Below, one piece after another: positions 52,441 to 62,071 of a DNA stretch of 64,000 bases (position 1 is its first letter; each line of letters begins with the position of its first letter). The DNA comes from Noviherbaspirillum sp. L7-7A (GTDB lineage Bacteria; Pseudomonadota; Gammaproteobacteria; Burkholderiales; Burkholderiaceae_D): contig NZ_JAHQRJ010000002.1 in NCBI RefSeq assembly GCF_019052805.1, positions 646,080-710,079 on the forward strand, given 5' to 3'. The notes beneath the pieces were generated by a model, which saw only the letters and a list, made by a program, of their open reading frames with translations, searched no databases and was not told the DNA's origin. Position numbers and translations under genes: made by a program.

Positions 52441-53160
52441 GCGTAGCGACAGTTGCCGTTGCCGTTGCTTTTGACGTGGCCGTGAAATCCCCGTTGGGGG
52501 CGCCATGACGGCGATGGCTGAAGCGGATAAGGTGCGGCGTCTGTCTGAGCGAAGCGCAGCGTAGCGAGTTTAGCCGCGCTCCGCTTCAGGCGCCGACGGC
52601 ACGGGGACCCGCGCAGCGGGGCGAGATCACCGGATCGCCTTTTCTTGCCTACTTCTTTTAGCGAAGCAAAAGAAGTAGGTGCCTGCCGGGGCGAACACCC
52701 GGCCTGGTCATGACGACAGTGCAGTGGCGTTGTTTCACCCGGCGTAAAGACGTCACTGCGAAGCAGCAGTTGCTTTGAAGTTTGCAGTTCGCATCGTAAC
52801 GACCAACATCAACTGCAACGACGAAAGTGCTGCCCGTGCCTTGCCGGGTGACGCAAGGCGGTTGCACTGCCGTGGAGGCAGGCCGGGAGTCCGTCCCGGC
52901 GGCCGGGTTACTTTTTTGCTCCGCCAAAAAGTAACCAAAAAAGGCGGCCCCGATGTTCGCGCCCCGCTGCGTGGGGTTCCCGTGTCAGCGGTACCCAGAG
53001 CGGGTCGCGGCTAAACTCGCTACGCTGCGCTCAAACAGACGCCGCACCTTTCCCGCTCCGGGTACCGCTGACACGGCGCGCTCAACGGGATTTCACTGCA
53101 ACGGCAACGCGACTTCAAAAGCAGCGGCAACTGTCGCTGCGCGAACTGCAACTGCCACCG
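52441..53160. repeat. Large intergenic repeat, copy B (pairs with 6916-7540)
   Basis: Same landmarks and orientation as copy A, with an additional segment at about 52500-52680 that contains AAGCGGATAAGGTGCGGCGT and a hairpin around CTACTTCTTTTAGCG. Its outer parts are inverted repeats of each other: the left GTAGCGAGTTTAGCCGCG pairs with the right CGCGGCTAAACTCGCTAC. Small frames inside follow the repeat and are not called genes. Confidence 0.85.
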
Positions 53161-53262
53161 TACCCTCGCCTGCGCTATCGAAAACACGGCCCAGGGACAC
53201 CCCCCAGCGTCCCACGCAATGCGGCCCCACCATAAACCCAGCCTGCCCGAATATCCTCCGGT

Positions 53263-53589
53263 TCAGCTAGCCGAGGCGTCAACCCGATCCAGGATGTCCA
53301 TCGCCTGCGCATGCCTGGCTTCATTCTCGACTGCCACCATCAGCTTGATGATCGCGCCCTGCCGCACGGTGCGAAAGCTCTCGCCATAGTCGCCACTATC
53401 GCCAATGCCCGAGTGGTCGGAGCGGTCACTGCGGTCGCCGACGGTGAAGTTGCCCTGCACCGGTCCGGCCTCGCTGTTCATGGCTTCGAGCTGCACCTGG
53501 TCGGCGCTGTAACCGGCGGCCAGCAGGGCGTCACGTGCAAGTTCGGCATGGGGAAGGGTGTCATACATGCGCAATACAAAGTCGTTCAT
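53263..53589 (-). CDS. Small protein, possible general-stress YflT-like domain
   Basis: 108 residues from ATG 53589, chosen because GGAG lies seven bases upstream; another start at 53601 adds four residues. It begins MNDFVLRMYDTLPHAELARD and has AGYSADQVQLEAMNSE, a beta-alpha pattern like the heat-induced stress/YflT domain, then a Ser/Asp-rich loop (DRSDRSDHSGIGDSGD), then AIIKLMVAVENEARHAQAM. A short ferredoxin-like domain with a flexible loop is plausible. Function unknown. It follows the papain-like gene on the same strand after 137 bases. Confidence 0.6.
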   Translation of the reverse strand: MNDFVLRMYDTLPHAELARDALLAAGYSADQVQLEAMNSEAGPVQGNFTVGDRSDRSDHSGIGDSGDYGESFRTVRQGAIIKLMVAVENEARHAQAMDILDRVDASAS

Positions 53590-53726
53590 CTGATGCTCCA
53601 TGGCGTTGCCTGTCGATCCCGTTGTGACTGGGGAGGCGCATGAAAGTGCCGACGCGGCGTGGGAAAACCGCAGCCGGCTTGTCGGAACGCATCGTTGCGG
53701 GCGATTACCCGAAGCAAGCAGCTTTT

Positions 53727-55760
53727 TCAGTTCATGCGCAGCGGCCTAGTCTGGCGGTCGATATTGGCCCGCCTTTCGCTGAGGAACCGTCTTGAGGCAT
53801 GGAATTTCATTTTTCCCTCGGCCGCCCGGCCCGCCGCCTGCGGCGCGATCCGGGTGAAGGTTGCCATCACGGTGCGCCGGTCGTCGTCGAAGTCGCCATG
53901 GTGGCGGGCGCCGGATGCGTCCGGATCGCCTTCGGCCTCGTCATTGGGCGCAATGATCAGCTCGGCATTCGTGCCCTTGAACAGCGCCTCCGTCTCGCTG
54001 TCGTGCGCGATTGACTTCTGCAGTCCCAAGAGCGGCACGCCATCGCGAAAGCCCGGAATGCGCGGCTTGTCCTCGAAGGCATTGGACACCAGGTAGAGCA
54101 GGGACTTGTTGTAAATGCGGGCGCAGTTGTCGTCCTGCTCGGCCTCGTCCGACAGCACGAAACACGTGAAGCGCTCCAGCCTGCCGTGCTGGATGGCGGG
54201 CAGATAGGTCGCCTTGAACAGCTCGATGGTGCAGGCCGGCGCCCACAGGGTGCACGAGGATACCGTCAGCCCAAAGCCGGTGTCGCCCTGCAAGGGTCCG
54301 CTGGCGATCGTGCCCTTGGTGGTCAACAGCTGCATCAGCGGCGCATGGAAGATCGCGCCCGCGCTGTGGCCAACCACATGGATCTCCAGCGCCGGGTAGG
54401 CCCGCTTCAGCTCGGCCACATGCTGGGCGATCAGGCGCGCGCCGCCATCGGGGGCGCTGGCCAGCTCGGCGTTTTCCTTCATCTCGTCCCATGCGGCCTT
54501 GCCAGTCAGCTTGCGGGCAATCGGCTCGAGCGCATCGTCCAGGCGGTCCAGCATGAAGTCTTTGGCAGAGTCCAGAAAGCCTTCCGGGCGGCGGCGCCGG
54601 ATCGCATCCTGCAGGATGTTGGTGATGGTGGTCCAGTAGTCGCTGTTCCAGATGAAGGCCAGCGGATACACGCCCGCTGCCAGCAGGTCGGGCCGGTATT
54701 CCGCCACTCGCTGCACCGCCGATTCCTCATCGGTCAGTCCGCCGTGGGCATACAGCAAAAGGCGCAGCGGTCTGGGCGGCTTGCCGCTGTCGGGTATCTG
54801 CATCAGGCGCGGAAAGTCCGACTGGAAGATCTGCGCGATCTCGGCCGGCGTCGAGCCGTAATTGCCGCCGGCCTTGAGCCTGCCGTCATTCTCGATGCTG
54901 ACGATATGCGGCCGTAGTTCGACATAGGAATAGGTATTGGACTTGGCCGCGGCCTCGGAATGGCTGGTGGCGACCGACTGCTCCCGCAGCAGCCTGATCG
55001 GCGCGCCAAGGCGCGCTACCCAGACATCGGTCGCGTTTTCCAGCCAGTCGTCGTAGCTGATGCGCCCCAGGCCGCCACGGCCCCAACGCTTGCCCCAGGA
55101 ATTCTGTATCCAGAAACCATAATCGTCATAGGCGACGATGGCAAAGGCATGGCCGCCGGTGACTTGGTTTGAATAGCCGATGACGCCATCCTTTTTCACC
55201 GCATCCCAGCCGGCATGCACGGTCGCCGTCGCATACAGAACGCCGACTTCGGCGATCGCGGTGTGCATCGCGATCAGGTCCTTGTGATTGACGCGGAAGT
55301 AGGCGCCCAGTGGCCTCAGGTTGGCGTCGCTGGCCCGGGCCGCGTTCAGGCCCTGCGGCTCTTCCGGCCCGAGCTTGTATTTCCATTCTTCTTCGGTGCA
55401 GATGCCATGCTTGTGCCAACCCTTCATGGCGCCGCGCGCGCTTGAACCGGAATAGCTTTCGCCGGGCCATTCGTCATAGCGCCTGGCCAGTTCGTAGAAC
55501 ATCCGCGGACTCGCCCGCACGGCTTCCGGCACCACCCTGCGCCGACGTAGCAGGTAATTGGCCACCGTGGCCAAGCCAAAGCCAGTGCAGGCGCCTTCGC
55601 TGCCCTGGTCGAGCACGGGCACCTTGTAGTGCAGGTAGTCTTCGACAGCTATCCTGACCGGAACCTCGATCAGCGTCGGAACAAACATCTGGTCGCGGAA
55701 ATCCAGGGTGTCGCGGCGGGCGTCGAGGATGCGCTTTGCGGGTTCATTCTTCTTGACCAT
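53727..55760 (-). CDS. Papain-type cysteine protease fused to alpha/beta hydrolase
   Basis: 677 residues from ATG 55760; a TTG at 55829 would add 23 residues without a better ribosome site. Residues 25-250 are a C1-type peptidase with a full catalytic set: Gln52 and Cys58 in DQGSEGACTGFG, His204 in GGHAFAIVAYDD and Asn220 in IQNSWGKRWGRGGLG. Residues 330-560 look like a lipase-type alpha/beta hydrolase: LLLYAHGGLTDEE (oxyanion region) and HVVGHSAGAIFH with nucleophile Ser466; acid and second His are not assigned. The C-terminal 80 residues are basic and Arg-rich. There is no signal peptide or propeptide, so a cytoplasmic enzyme or a specialised effector is possible. I know of no named family with this pairing. 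Confidence 0.85.
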   Translation of the reverse strand: MVKKNEPAKRILDARRDTLDFRDQMFVPTLIEVPVRIAVEDYLHYKVPVLDQGSEGACTGFGLATVANYLLRRRRVVPEAVRASPRMFYELARRYDEWPGESYSGSSARGAMKGWHKHGICTEEEWKYKLGPEEPQGLNAARASDANLRPLGAYFRVNHKDLIAMHTAIAEVGVLYATATVHAGWDAVKKDGVIGYSNQVTGGHAFAIVAYDDYGFWIQNSWGKRWGRGGLGRISYDDWLENATDVWVARLGAPIRLLREQSVATSHSEAAAKSNTYSYVELRPHIVSIENDGRLKAGGNYGSTPAEIAQIFQSDFPRLMQIPDSGKPPRPLRLLLYAHGGLTDEESAVQRVAEYRPDLLAAGVYPLAFIWNSDYWTTITNILQDAIRRRRPEGFLDSAKDFMLDRLDDALEPIARKLTGKAAWDEMKENAELASAPDGGARLIAQHVAELKRAYPALEIHVVGHSAGAIFHAPLMQLLTTKGTIASGPLQGDTGFGLTVSSCTLWAPACTIELFKATYLPAIQHGRLERFTCFVLSDEAEQDDNCARIYNKSLLYLVSNAFEDKPRIPGFRDGVPLLGLQKSIAHDSETEALFKGTNAELIIAPNDEAEGDPDASGARHHGDFDDDRRTVMATFTRIAPQAAGRAAEGKMKFHASRRFLSERRANIDRQTRPLRMN

Positions 55761-56112
55761 GGTGATGCCCTGCGTGCAAATGGGGGAGTGGGCCGGTGTG
55801 GCATCGCATGCCGGTCTGAAGCGTTTCAATGTGGCGCTTCAATGCGGCAAACGTAAGGGTTAAGTTAACGCCCAAGCCGGGCGCTTCCTTGAGCAATCGC
55901 AAGATTGCAGGAATGAAGGAATGAGAAACGGGGCAGTGAAGGCGTTGTCACAAAGCCAGGCTGCCGCCGTTGCGATCAAGGCGGTCCGTTCCGCGGATGG
56001 CTGCAGGACAGAAGGACAAGGGACCTCCCGCGCTGCGATCGCGTCGTATGACTGAGGCAGGGGGCAGGCTAGCTGGCGGGCCCTAACCCCGCCATGCTGC
56101 GCCCCGTTTTGA
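55761..56112. other. Intergenic region
   Basis: 352 bases between the papain-like gene and the small hydrophilic gene. It should contain the promoter of the papain-like gene (minus strand). GCCC-AAGCC-GGGC forms a short hairpin at about 55871. No gene is supported. Confidence 0.4.
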
Positions 56113-56406
56113 TCAGGACTTGTCGCGCTGGTCCTGCGGGTCGGCAGCCGTCTTTTCCTGGCTCTGCGCCGCGCTGGCGCCGCCATGGTCGCCGGCGCCG
56201 GGGGCTTGCCCGAGGCCTGCGCCGCCGACGTCGTCCAGCGGCTTGCCGGAGGAAATGGCGGTACTGACCCGTGCCGGCGCGCCTTCATCGGTATCGGGCT
56301 GTTCGGTCCGGTCGGCTTGCGCGGGCTGGTCGCTGTCGTTCCGGGAAAGGTCCTTGGGGTCAGCCATGTCCTTCGGGTCAATGGTCCCTGGGTTGCGATT
56401 GGTCAT
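56113..56406 (-). CDS. Small disordered hydrophilic protein
   Basis: 97 residues from ATG 56406, preceded by GAGGAAG; a longer frame to 56490 has no ribosome site. The sequence is almost entirely polar and charged (MTNRNPGTIDPKDMADPKDL, then SQEKTAADPQDQRDKS) with no hydrophobic core, so it should be intrinsically disordered. Similar small proteins are linked to stress or desiccation in other bacteria, but nothing here proves this. Confidence 0.55.
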   Translation of the reverse strand: MTNRNPGTIDPKDMADPKDLSRNDSDQPAQADRTEQPDTDEGAPARVSTAISSGKPLDDVGGAGLGQAPGAGDHGGASAAQSQEKTAADPQDQRDKS

Positions 56407-56520
56407 ATGCGCTTCCTCTGCTGTGGATGTCTCCACTGGGATCATTATTGACCCGAAAAGATTCACTGGATACAAAGGATGCCGGGCCATTGTTTGAAGC
56501 CCGTCATGCCGGCGCTGCCT

Positions 56521-58338
56521 TCATTGCGTCGCCGCCACGTAAGCCCGCCAGCCGCCGAAGCCAGTAATGTCCTGCGCACCTTCTGCCGCATATCCCTCGC
56601 AGACAAAGCCCTGCACGCTGCCGCCATCGGCCAGCGTCACGCTGCCGATGCCCAGCGGTGCCGGGATGCCGGCCACGAAGCTGCCAAAGGCGGTCGCAGG
56701 CATTTCCCAGATTTCCATCGCAATGGCCGCGCCGCCCGCGTCGGGGCCGACCCGCACCATGCCTGGCCGCAACGGCGGGCCGCCGGGCAGCGCATAGAGC
56801 TTGTAATCGGGCGCGCTGCTGACTTCACCCACCAGCCTTGCGCCGCGCTGCGTGAGTTGCCAGTTCAGCGGCAGGCCGGACAGATGGGCGCCACAGACCG
56901 CAACCCGTACCCGGCCGGAAGGAAAGGCTGGCATTGCTGCCGGCGGCGGCAGTGGCTGGCCAGTGGCGCCCATGGTCAGGCCCTCGCCTGCATGGAAGCG
57001 GGCTGCGAGCCTGAGCAGCGGCGTGTCCTGGAAGGCCGGCGCGACCAGTGTGATGCCGAATGGCAGGCAATTGGCGTGGAAACCCGCCGGCACTGCCACC
57101 GCAGAAAGGTCCAGCAGGTTCATGAAGTTGGTGTAATAGCCGAGATTGGAATTGAGCCGGATCGGGTCGGCCTCGACGTCGTCGATGCGGTAATGGGTGC
57201 CGGCGGTGGGCGTGACGAAGCAGTCCATCTCGCGCCACGCCGCACCCGCTGTGCCCTGCAGTGCCTTCAGGCGATACAGCGCGGCGAAGGCATCGGCTGC
57301 GCTGTACTTCGCGGCATTGCCGGTGATCTCGCGGGTGACCGGATGCAGCGCATCGGCATGGGCATCGAAGAAGCCGCGGATTGCCTGGTAGCGCTCGGCC
57401 ACCCACGGGCCTTCATACAGCAGGCGCGCGGTTTCCAGAAAGGGCGCGAAGTCGAACTCGACAGCGGTGCCGCCCAAGGCTTCGAGCCTCGCCACCGCGG
57501 CGCGAAACAGCGGTAGGCCTTCCTCGTTGCCGAAGAAGGCGAGCTGGTCGGCACGCGGCACGCCAAAGCGGAAGGCGGCGGCGCTGCCGAAGTCGAAGCC
57601 ATGCGGCTGCGGTGCCCGCGAATACGGATCGGCGGCGTCATGACCCTGCGCTACCGCCAGCACCTGGGCCGCATTGTCGGCTGTCAGCGCGAAAATCGAG
57701 ATCGTGTCTAGCGTGCGGCAGGCCGGCACCAAGCCGCTGCCGGACAGCGTGCCCAGCGTGGGCTTGACGCCAACGAGGTTGTTGAACGCGGCCGGCACCC
57801 TGCCCGAGCCGGCGGTGTCGGTGCCCAGCGAAAAGCTGGCCAGGCCCAGCGCCACCGATACCGCCGAGCCAGAGGACGAGCCGCCCGACACATAGTCCGG
57901 GTTGAAGCTGTTGCGGCAGGCGCCATGGGGCGAGCGGGCGCCGACCAGACCGGTGGCGAACTGGTCGAGGTTAGCCTTGCCGACCGGAATGGCGCCGGCC
58001 TCGATCAGGTGCGCCACCACGGCCGCATGCCTTTCCGGCGTATAGGCAAAGGCCGGGCAGCCGGCCGTGGTCGGCACGCCGGCCAGGTCGATGTTGTCCT
58101 TGATGACGAAGGGAATGCCGTACAGCGGCAGGCTGGCAGCATCGCGCGCCTGCAGCGGCTGCGCATACGCCTGCATCTCCGCAAGCGTCAGGCGCCGTAT
58201 CCAGATGTTGTGGCCGCCGGCCGCTTCTTCCTTGGACAGCATCGCGTCAAGCTGCCTCACCATGTCCAGCGGGCTCAGGCTGCGTTCCAGGTAGCGCTGG
58301 CGCAGCGCATTCATTTCCAGGTTCAGGCTCATCGTCAT
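56521..58338 (-). CDS. atzF: Allophanate hydrolase
   Basis: 605 residues, the usual AtzF length. The amidase-signature triad is visible: Lys in VIKDNIDLAGVPTTAGCPAF, the cis-Ser in GGSSSGSAVSV and the nucleophile Ser in GTDTAGSGRVPA. From about 470 a small C-terminal domain (AVCGAHLSGLPLNWQLTQRG, then TFGSFVAGIP-like GIGSVTL) completes the enzyme. It hydrolyses allophanate to ammonia and carbon dioxide, the last step of the pathway encoded here. Start may be ATG 58338 or 58332. It lies 43 bases behind the carboxylase gene on the same strand. Confidence 0.93.
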   Translation of the reverse strand: MTMSLNLEMNALRQRYLERSLSPLDMVRQLDAMLSKEEAAGGHNIWIRRLTLAEMQAYAQPLQARDAASLPLYGIPFVIKDNIDLAGVPTTAGCPAFAYTPERHAAVVAHLIEAGAIPVGKANLDQFATGLVGARSPHGACRNSFNPDYVSGGSSSGSAVSVALGLASFSLGTDTAGSGRVPAAFNNLVGVKPTLGTLSGSGLVPACRTLDTISIFALTADNAAQVLAVAQGHDAADPYSRAPQPHGFDFGSAAAFRFGVPRADQLAFFGNEEGLPLFRAAVARLEALGGTAVEFDFAPFLETARLLYEGPWVAERYQAIRGFFDAHADALHPVTREITGNAAKYSAADAFAALYRLKALQGTAGAAWREMDCFVTPTAGTHYRIDDVEADPIRLNSNLGYYTNFMNLLDLSAVAVPAGFHANCLPFGITLVAPAFQDTPLLRLAARFHAGEGLTMGATGQPLPPPAAMPAFPSGRVRVAVCGAHLSGLPLNWQLTQRGARLVGEVSSAPDYKLYALPGGPPLRPGMVRVGPDAGGAAIAMEIWEMPATAFGSFVAGIPAPLGIGSVTLADGGSVQGFVCEGYAAEGAQDITGFGGWRAYVAATQ

Positions 58339-58381
58339 TCCTCGTTGCTTGTTGTCGGTATGTCTCAGGTGATAGCTGCTT

Positions 58382-61300
58382 TCAGCGCAGCACGGCCAGG
58401 GTCTGGCCTGCCATCACGCCCTGGCCCTCGGCCACGGCGATGCGCACGATCTCCCCGTCGCGCGGCGCGGCGATCTGCATTTCCATCTTCATCGATTCCA
58501 CGATCACCAGGGTGTCGCCGGCGCGCACCCGGTCGCCGGTCTTCACCTGCACCTTCCAGATGCTGCCTGCCACCTGCGAGGTCACCGCGTCGCACTCGGC
58601 CGGGATCTCTTCCTGTGGTACAGCGGCGGGCCCGGCGCTGTCCTCCGCGACCGACAGCCCAGCTTGTGCCCAGCGCTCTCGCTCGGCATCGAACGCGGCC
58701 TGCTGGGTTTCCTTGAAGGCGGCGATGGAGGTGGTATGGTCGGCCAGGAAACGCTGGTAGTCGGCTAGCCGGAAGCGGCCTTCCTCGATCTTCAGCGATA
58801 CCCGTCCCGCCAGAAAGTCCTTGCGGTATTGCAGCAGCGCGTGGGCTTCCATCGGATAGAAGCGGATCTGGTCGAAGAAGCGCAGCAGCCACGGCTTGCC
58901 GTCGGTAAAGTCGGCGCTCTGCCGCCAGCGGTTCCACATCTGGATGGTGCGGCCGACGAACTGGTAGCCGCCGGGGCCTTCCATGCCGTACACGCACATG
59001 TAAGCGCCGCCGATGCCGACCGCGTTTTCCGGTGTCCAGGTGCGGGCCGGGTTGTACTTGGTGGTGACGAGTCGGTGGCGCGGGTCGATGGGCGTGGCCA
59101 CCGGCGCGCCCAGGTAGACGTCGCCCAGGCCCAGCACCAGATAGCTGGCATCGAACACGATGCGCTTGACGGCCTCGATGCCGGCCAGGCCGTTTATGCG
59201 GCGGATGAACTCGATATTGCTTGGGCACCAGGGCGCATCCGCGCGCACCGACTGCATGTATTTCTCGATTGCCAGCCGGGTCGCCGCATCGTCCCATGAG
59301 AGCGGCAGCCAGACAGTGCGGGTCGGCACCTCGATGTCCTCCACGTCGGGCAGCGCGGCTTCGGCCTTCAGCAGCGCATCCATCAGGCCCGACAGCGCCA
59401 GCCGGCTGCTGTCGTAATGGACCTGCAGCGAGCGGATGCCGGGCGTGAGGTCGATGATGCCCGGCAGCGCGCCGGCCTCGCGCAGCGCTTGCAGATGGGT
59501 CATTAGCGCATGCACCCGGAAGCGCAGGTTCAGGTCCAGCACCAGCGGGCCGTATTCCACCAGCACGTAATGGTCGCCGGAGCGCCGGTACACCACGTCC
59601 GGCTGCTCGCCCTTCGCCGGCAGGCGGTGCAGCACCGCGTCGTCGTCCACGGTGCAATCGGCGCAGAACGGCATGGCCAGGGGCTCGCCAGAGATGGCCG
59701 CATTCTGCTCGCGTAGCATGCGGTCCGCCTCGGCATGGGCAATGCGGTGAAAGCGCACCGTGTCGCCGGGCGAGAGCTGGCCCATCTTCCACAGCTCGGC
59801 CTGGACGATGGTAGCCGGGCAGACGAAGCCGCCCAGGCTGGGGCCGTCCGGCCCCAGGATCACCGGCATGTCGCCGGTGAAATCGACGGTGCCGATCGCA
59901 TAGGCATTGTCATGGATGTTGGACGGATGCAGGCCGGCCTCGCCGCCGTCCGACCGCGCCCATTGCGGCTTGGGGCCGATCAGGCGCACGCCGGTGCGGC
60001 TGGAGTTGTAGTGCACCTGCCAGTCGGTGCCGAAGAACATGGCGATGTCGTCGTCGGTAAAGAAATCGGGCGCGCCGTGCGGGCCGTACAGCACTGCGAT
60101 GTCCCAGTGCGCCGCCGGGCGCGGCGCCAGTGCCTGCGCCTGCGCCGGCGCCATGCACGGCAGCGCCTGCGGCTGGCCCAGGTGCAGCACGTCGCCGCCG
60201 CGCAGCACCCGGCCACCATGGCCGCCGAGCTGGCCCAGCGTGAAGGTGGACTTGCTGCCGAGGTAGTCCGGCACATCCAGGCCGCCGGCCAGCGCCAGGT
60301 AGACCCGGCAGCCGTGGCCGCTGATGCGGCGAACGCGCAGCGTCTGGCCGCTGCGGATGGCCAGCGGCTGCCACATCGGCACGGGCTCGTTGTCTAGCAG
60401 CGCTTCCACCGGCGCGCCGGTCAGCGCGATCTCGGTGTCGCAGTTGAAGGCCAGGGTTGGCCCGGCGACGGTGATTTCCAGCCCGGCGCTGCCTTCGGCA
60501 TTGCCCACCAGCCGGTTGGCAATGCGGAACGACAGCGCATCCATTGGCCCGGAGGGCGGCATGCCCACGTCCCAGTAGCCGAGCCGGCCCGGCCAGTCCT
60601 GCACCGTGGTCTGCACGCCGCCTTCCAGCACGTCGATGGTGCGCACAGCCGGCATGAAGTCGCCCAGGCTGCGGGTGGTGTGGCTGGCCTCCACGAAAGG
60701 CTGGTAACGGGTCAGCGCCTCGAGATAGGCCAGGTTGCTTTCGATACCACCCAGGCGACTTGCCGCCAGCGCCCGGCCTAGCCCGGCCAGCGCGGCATCG
60801 CGGGTGGGCGCTGCAACGATCACCTTGGCCAGCATCGGGTCGTAATGCGGCGTGACCTCGGTGCCGCGCTCGACCCAGGTGTCGACCCGCACATCGTTGG
60901 GGAACACGACTTCAGTCAGCAGGCCAGTGGCGGGCCGGAACTGCTTGGCCGGGTCTTCCGCATACAGCCTGGCCTGCACCGCGCAGCCCTGCGGCCGAAC
61001 CACAATATCCGACAGCGGCGGCAGCGTGCCGTCGGCCAGGCGGACCATCCATTCCACCAGGTCGATGCCGGTGACGGCCTCGGTCACGCCATGCTCGACT
61101 TGCAGCCGGGTATTGACTTCCAAAAAGAAGAACTCATGGGTGCGGGCATCCATCACGAATTCCACGGTGCCGGCGCTGCGGTAGCTCACCGCCGAAGCCA
61201 GCTTCACCGCCATCGCATGCAGTTCCTGCCTTACCGCATCGGGCAGATTCGGCGCCGGTGTTTCCTCCAGCACTTTCTGGTTTCTTCGCTGCAGCGAGCA

Positions 61301-61981
61301 GTCGCGTTCGCCCAGGGCGATCACATGGCCGCGGCCGTCGCCAAAGACCTGCACCTCAATATGGCGCGCCGCTTCGATATAGCGTTCCAGGAACACGCCG
61401 GCATCCGAAAAATTGGCCTGGGCCATGCGCCGCACCGACTCGAAAGCCTGTGCCAGTTCTTCCTGCGAGCGGCACATCTGCATGCCGATGCCACCGCCGC
61501 CGGCGCTGCTCTTCAGCATCACCGGATAGCCAATGCGCGCTGCCGCACCCGTCGCTTCCTCAAGGCTGGCCAGCAGGCCCGTGCCAGGCAGCAGCGGCAG
61601 GCCGCTCTGCTCGGCCAATGCCCGCGCGGTGTGCTTGAGTCCGAATACCCGCATCTGCTGCGGCGTCGGCCCGAGAAAGGCAATGCCGGCCGCCTCGCAG
61701 GCTTCGGCGAAGGCAGCATTCTCGGACAGGAAGCCGTAGCCCGGATGGATGGCGGTGGCGCCGGTGGCGAGGGCGGCGTCGATCAGCCGTGTGGCTTGCA
61801 GGTAGCTCTGTGCGGCCGGCGCCGGGCCGATGGCGATGGCTTCATCGGCCTGGGTCACATGCAGGGCATCGGCGTCGGCATCGGAATAGACGGCGACCGC
61901 GCCGACCTCCATGCGCTTCAAGGTGCGGATGATGCGGCAGGCAATGGCGCCGCGGTTGGCGATCAGGACTTTGGCTGGCAT
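58382..61981 (-). CDS. Biotin-dependent urea/guanidine carboxylase
   Basis: 1199 residues, the length of urea carboxylases. Residues 1-450 are biotin carboxylase (VLIANRGAIACRIIRTLKRM, ATP-grasp SSAGGGGIGMQMC, EVNTRLQVEHGVTE). Residues 465-1060 hold the KipA/KipI-like carboxyltransferase (GGVQTTVQDWPGRLGYWDVG, then CVYGMEGPGGYQFVGRTIQM). The C-terminus is a biotin carrier domain with VESMKMEMQ, Lys being the biotin site. Family members carboxylate urea or guanidine. Because the operon also encodes two DUF1989 proteins, now described as a carboxyguanidine deiminase pair, guanidine is the more likely substrate. Confidence 0.93.
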   Translation of the reverse strand: MPAKVLIANRGAIACRIIRTLKRMEVGAVAVYSDADADALHVTQADEAIAIGPAPAAQSYLQATRLIDAALATGATAIHPGYGFLSENAAFAEACEAAGIAFLGPTPQQMRVFGLKHTARALAEQSGLPLLPGTGLLASLEEATGAAARIGYPVMLKSSAGGGGIGMQMCRSQEELAQAFESVRRMAQANFSDAGVFLERYIEAARHIEVQVFGDGRGHVIALGERDCSLQRRNQKVLEETPAPNLPDAVRQELHAMAVKLASAVSYRSAGTVEFVMDARTHEFFFLEVNTRLQVEHGVTEAVTGIDLVEWMVRLADGTLPPLSDIVVRPQGCAVQARLYAEDPAKQFRPATGLLTEVVFPNDVRVDTWVERGTEVTPHYDPMLAKVIVAAPTRDAALAGLGRALAASRLGGIESNLAYLEALTRYQPFVEASHTTRSLGDFMPAVRTIDVLEGGVQTTVQDWPGRLGYWDVGMPPSGPMDALSFRIANRLVGNAEGSAGLEITVAGPTLAFNCDTEIALTGAPVEALLDNEPVPMWQPLAIRSGQTLRVRRISGHGCRVYLALAGGLDVPDYLGSKSTFTLGQLGGHGGRVLRGGDVLHLGQPQALPCMAPAQAQALAPRPAAHWDIAVLYGPHGAPDFFTDDDIAMFFGTDWQVHYNSSRTGVRLIGPKPQWARSDGGEAGLHPSNIHDNAYAIGTVDFTGDMPVILGPDGPSLGGFVCPATIVQAELWKMGQLSPGDTVRFHRIAHAEADRMLREQNAAISGEPLAMPFCADCTVDDDAVLHRLPAKGEQPDVVYRRSGDHYVLVEYGPLVLDLNLRFRVHALMTHLQALREAGALPGIIDLTPGIRSLQVHYDSSRLALSGLMDALLKAEAALPDVEDIEVPTRTVWLPLSWDDAATRLAIEKYMQSVRADAPWCPSNIEFIRRINGLAGIEAVKRIVFDASYLVLGLGDVYLGAPVATPIDPRHRLVTTKYNPARTWTPENAVGIGGAYMCVYGMEGPGGYQFVGRTIQMWNRWRQSADFTDGKPWLLRFFDQIRFYPMEAHALLQYRKDFLAGRVSLKIEEGRFRLADYQRFLADHTTSIAAFKETQQAAFDAERERWAQAGLSVAEDSAGPAAVPQEEIPAECDAVTSQVAGSIWKVQVKTGDRVRAGDTLVIVESMKMEMQIAAPRDGEIVRIAVAEGQGVMAGQTLAVLR

Positions 61982-62001
61982 GGTGGACTCTGTGTATCGT
62001 T

Positions 62002-62046
62002 GCGGGTCGTCCCGCGGTGTTACGGGGCGTCGCGGGTCGTCCCGCG
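62002..62046. repeat. Twin short hairpins between carboxylase and DUF1989 genes
   Basis: GCGGGTCGTCCCGC occurs at 62002-62015 and again within 62031-62046, each a 5-6 bp stem with loop TCGT, 29-30 bases apart in the 90-base gap of the operon. They could set transcript stability or be a tandem duplication. Confidence 0.6.
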
Positions 62047-62071
62047 CGCCGGTGCCGGCGGGGGCTTGGGT

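Noticed and set aside
52658..53270. Several 60-105 codon frames in repeat copy B
   Set aside because: Follow the repeat sequence, lack ribosome sites, and have counterparts in copy A.
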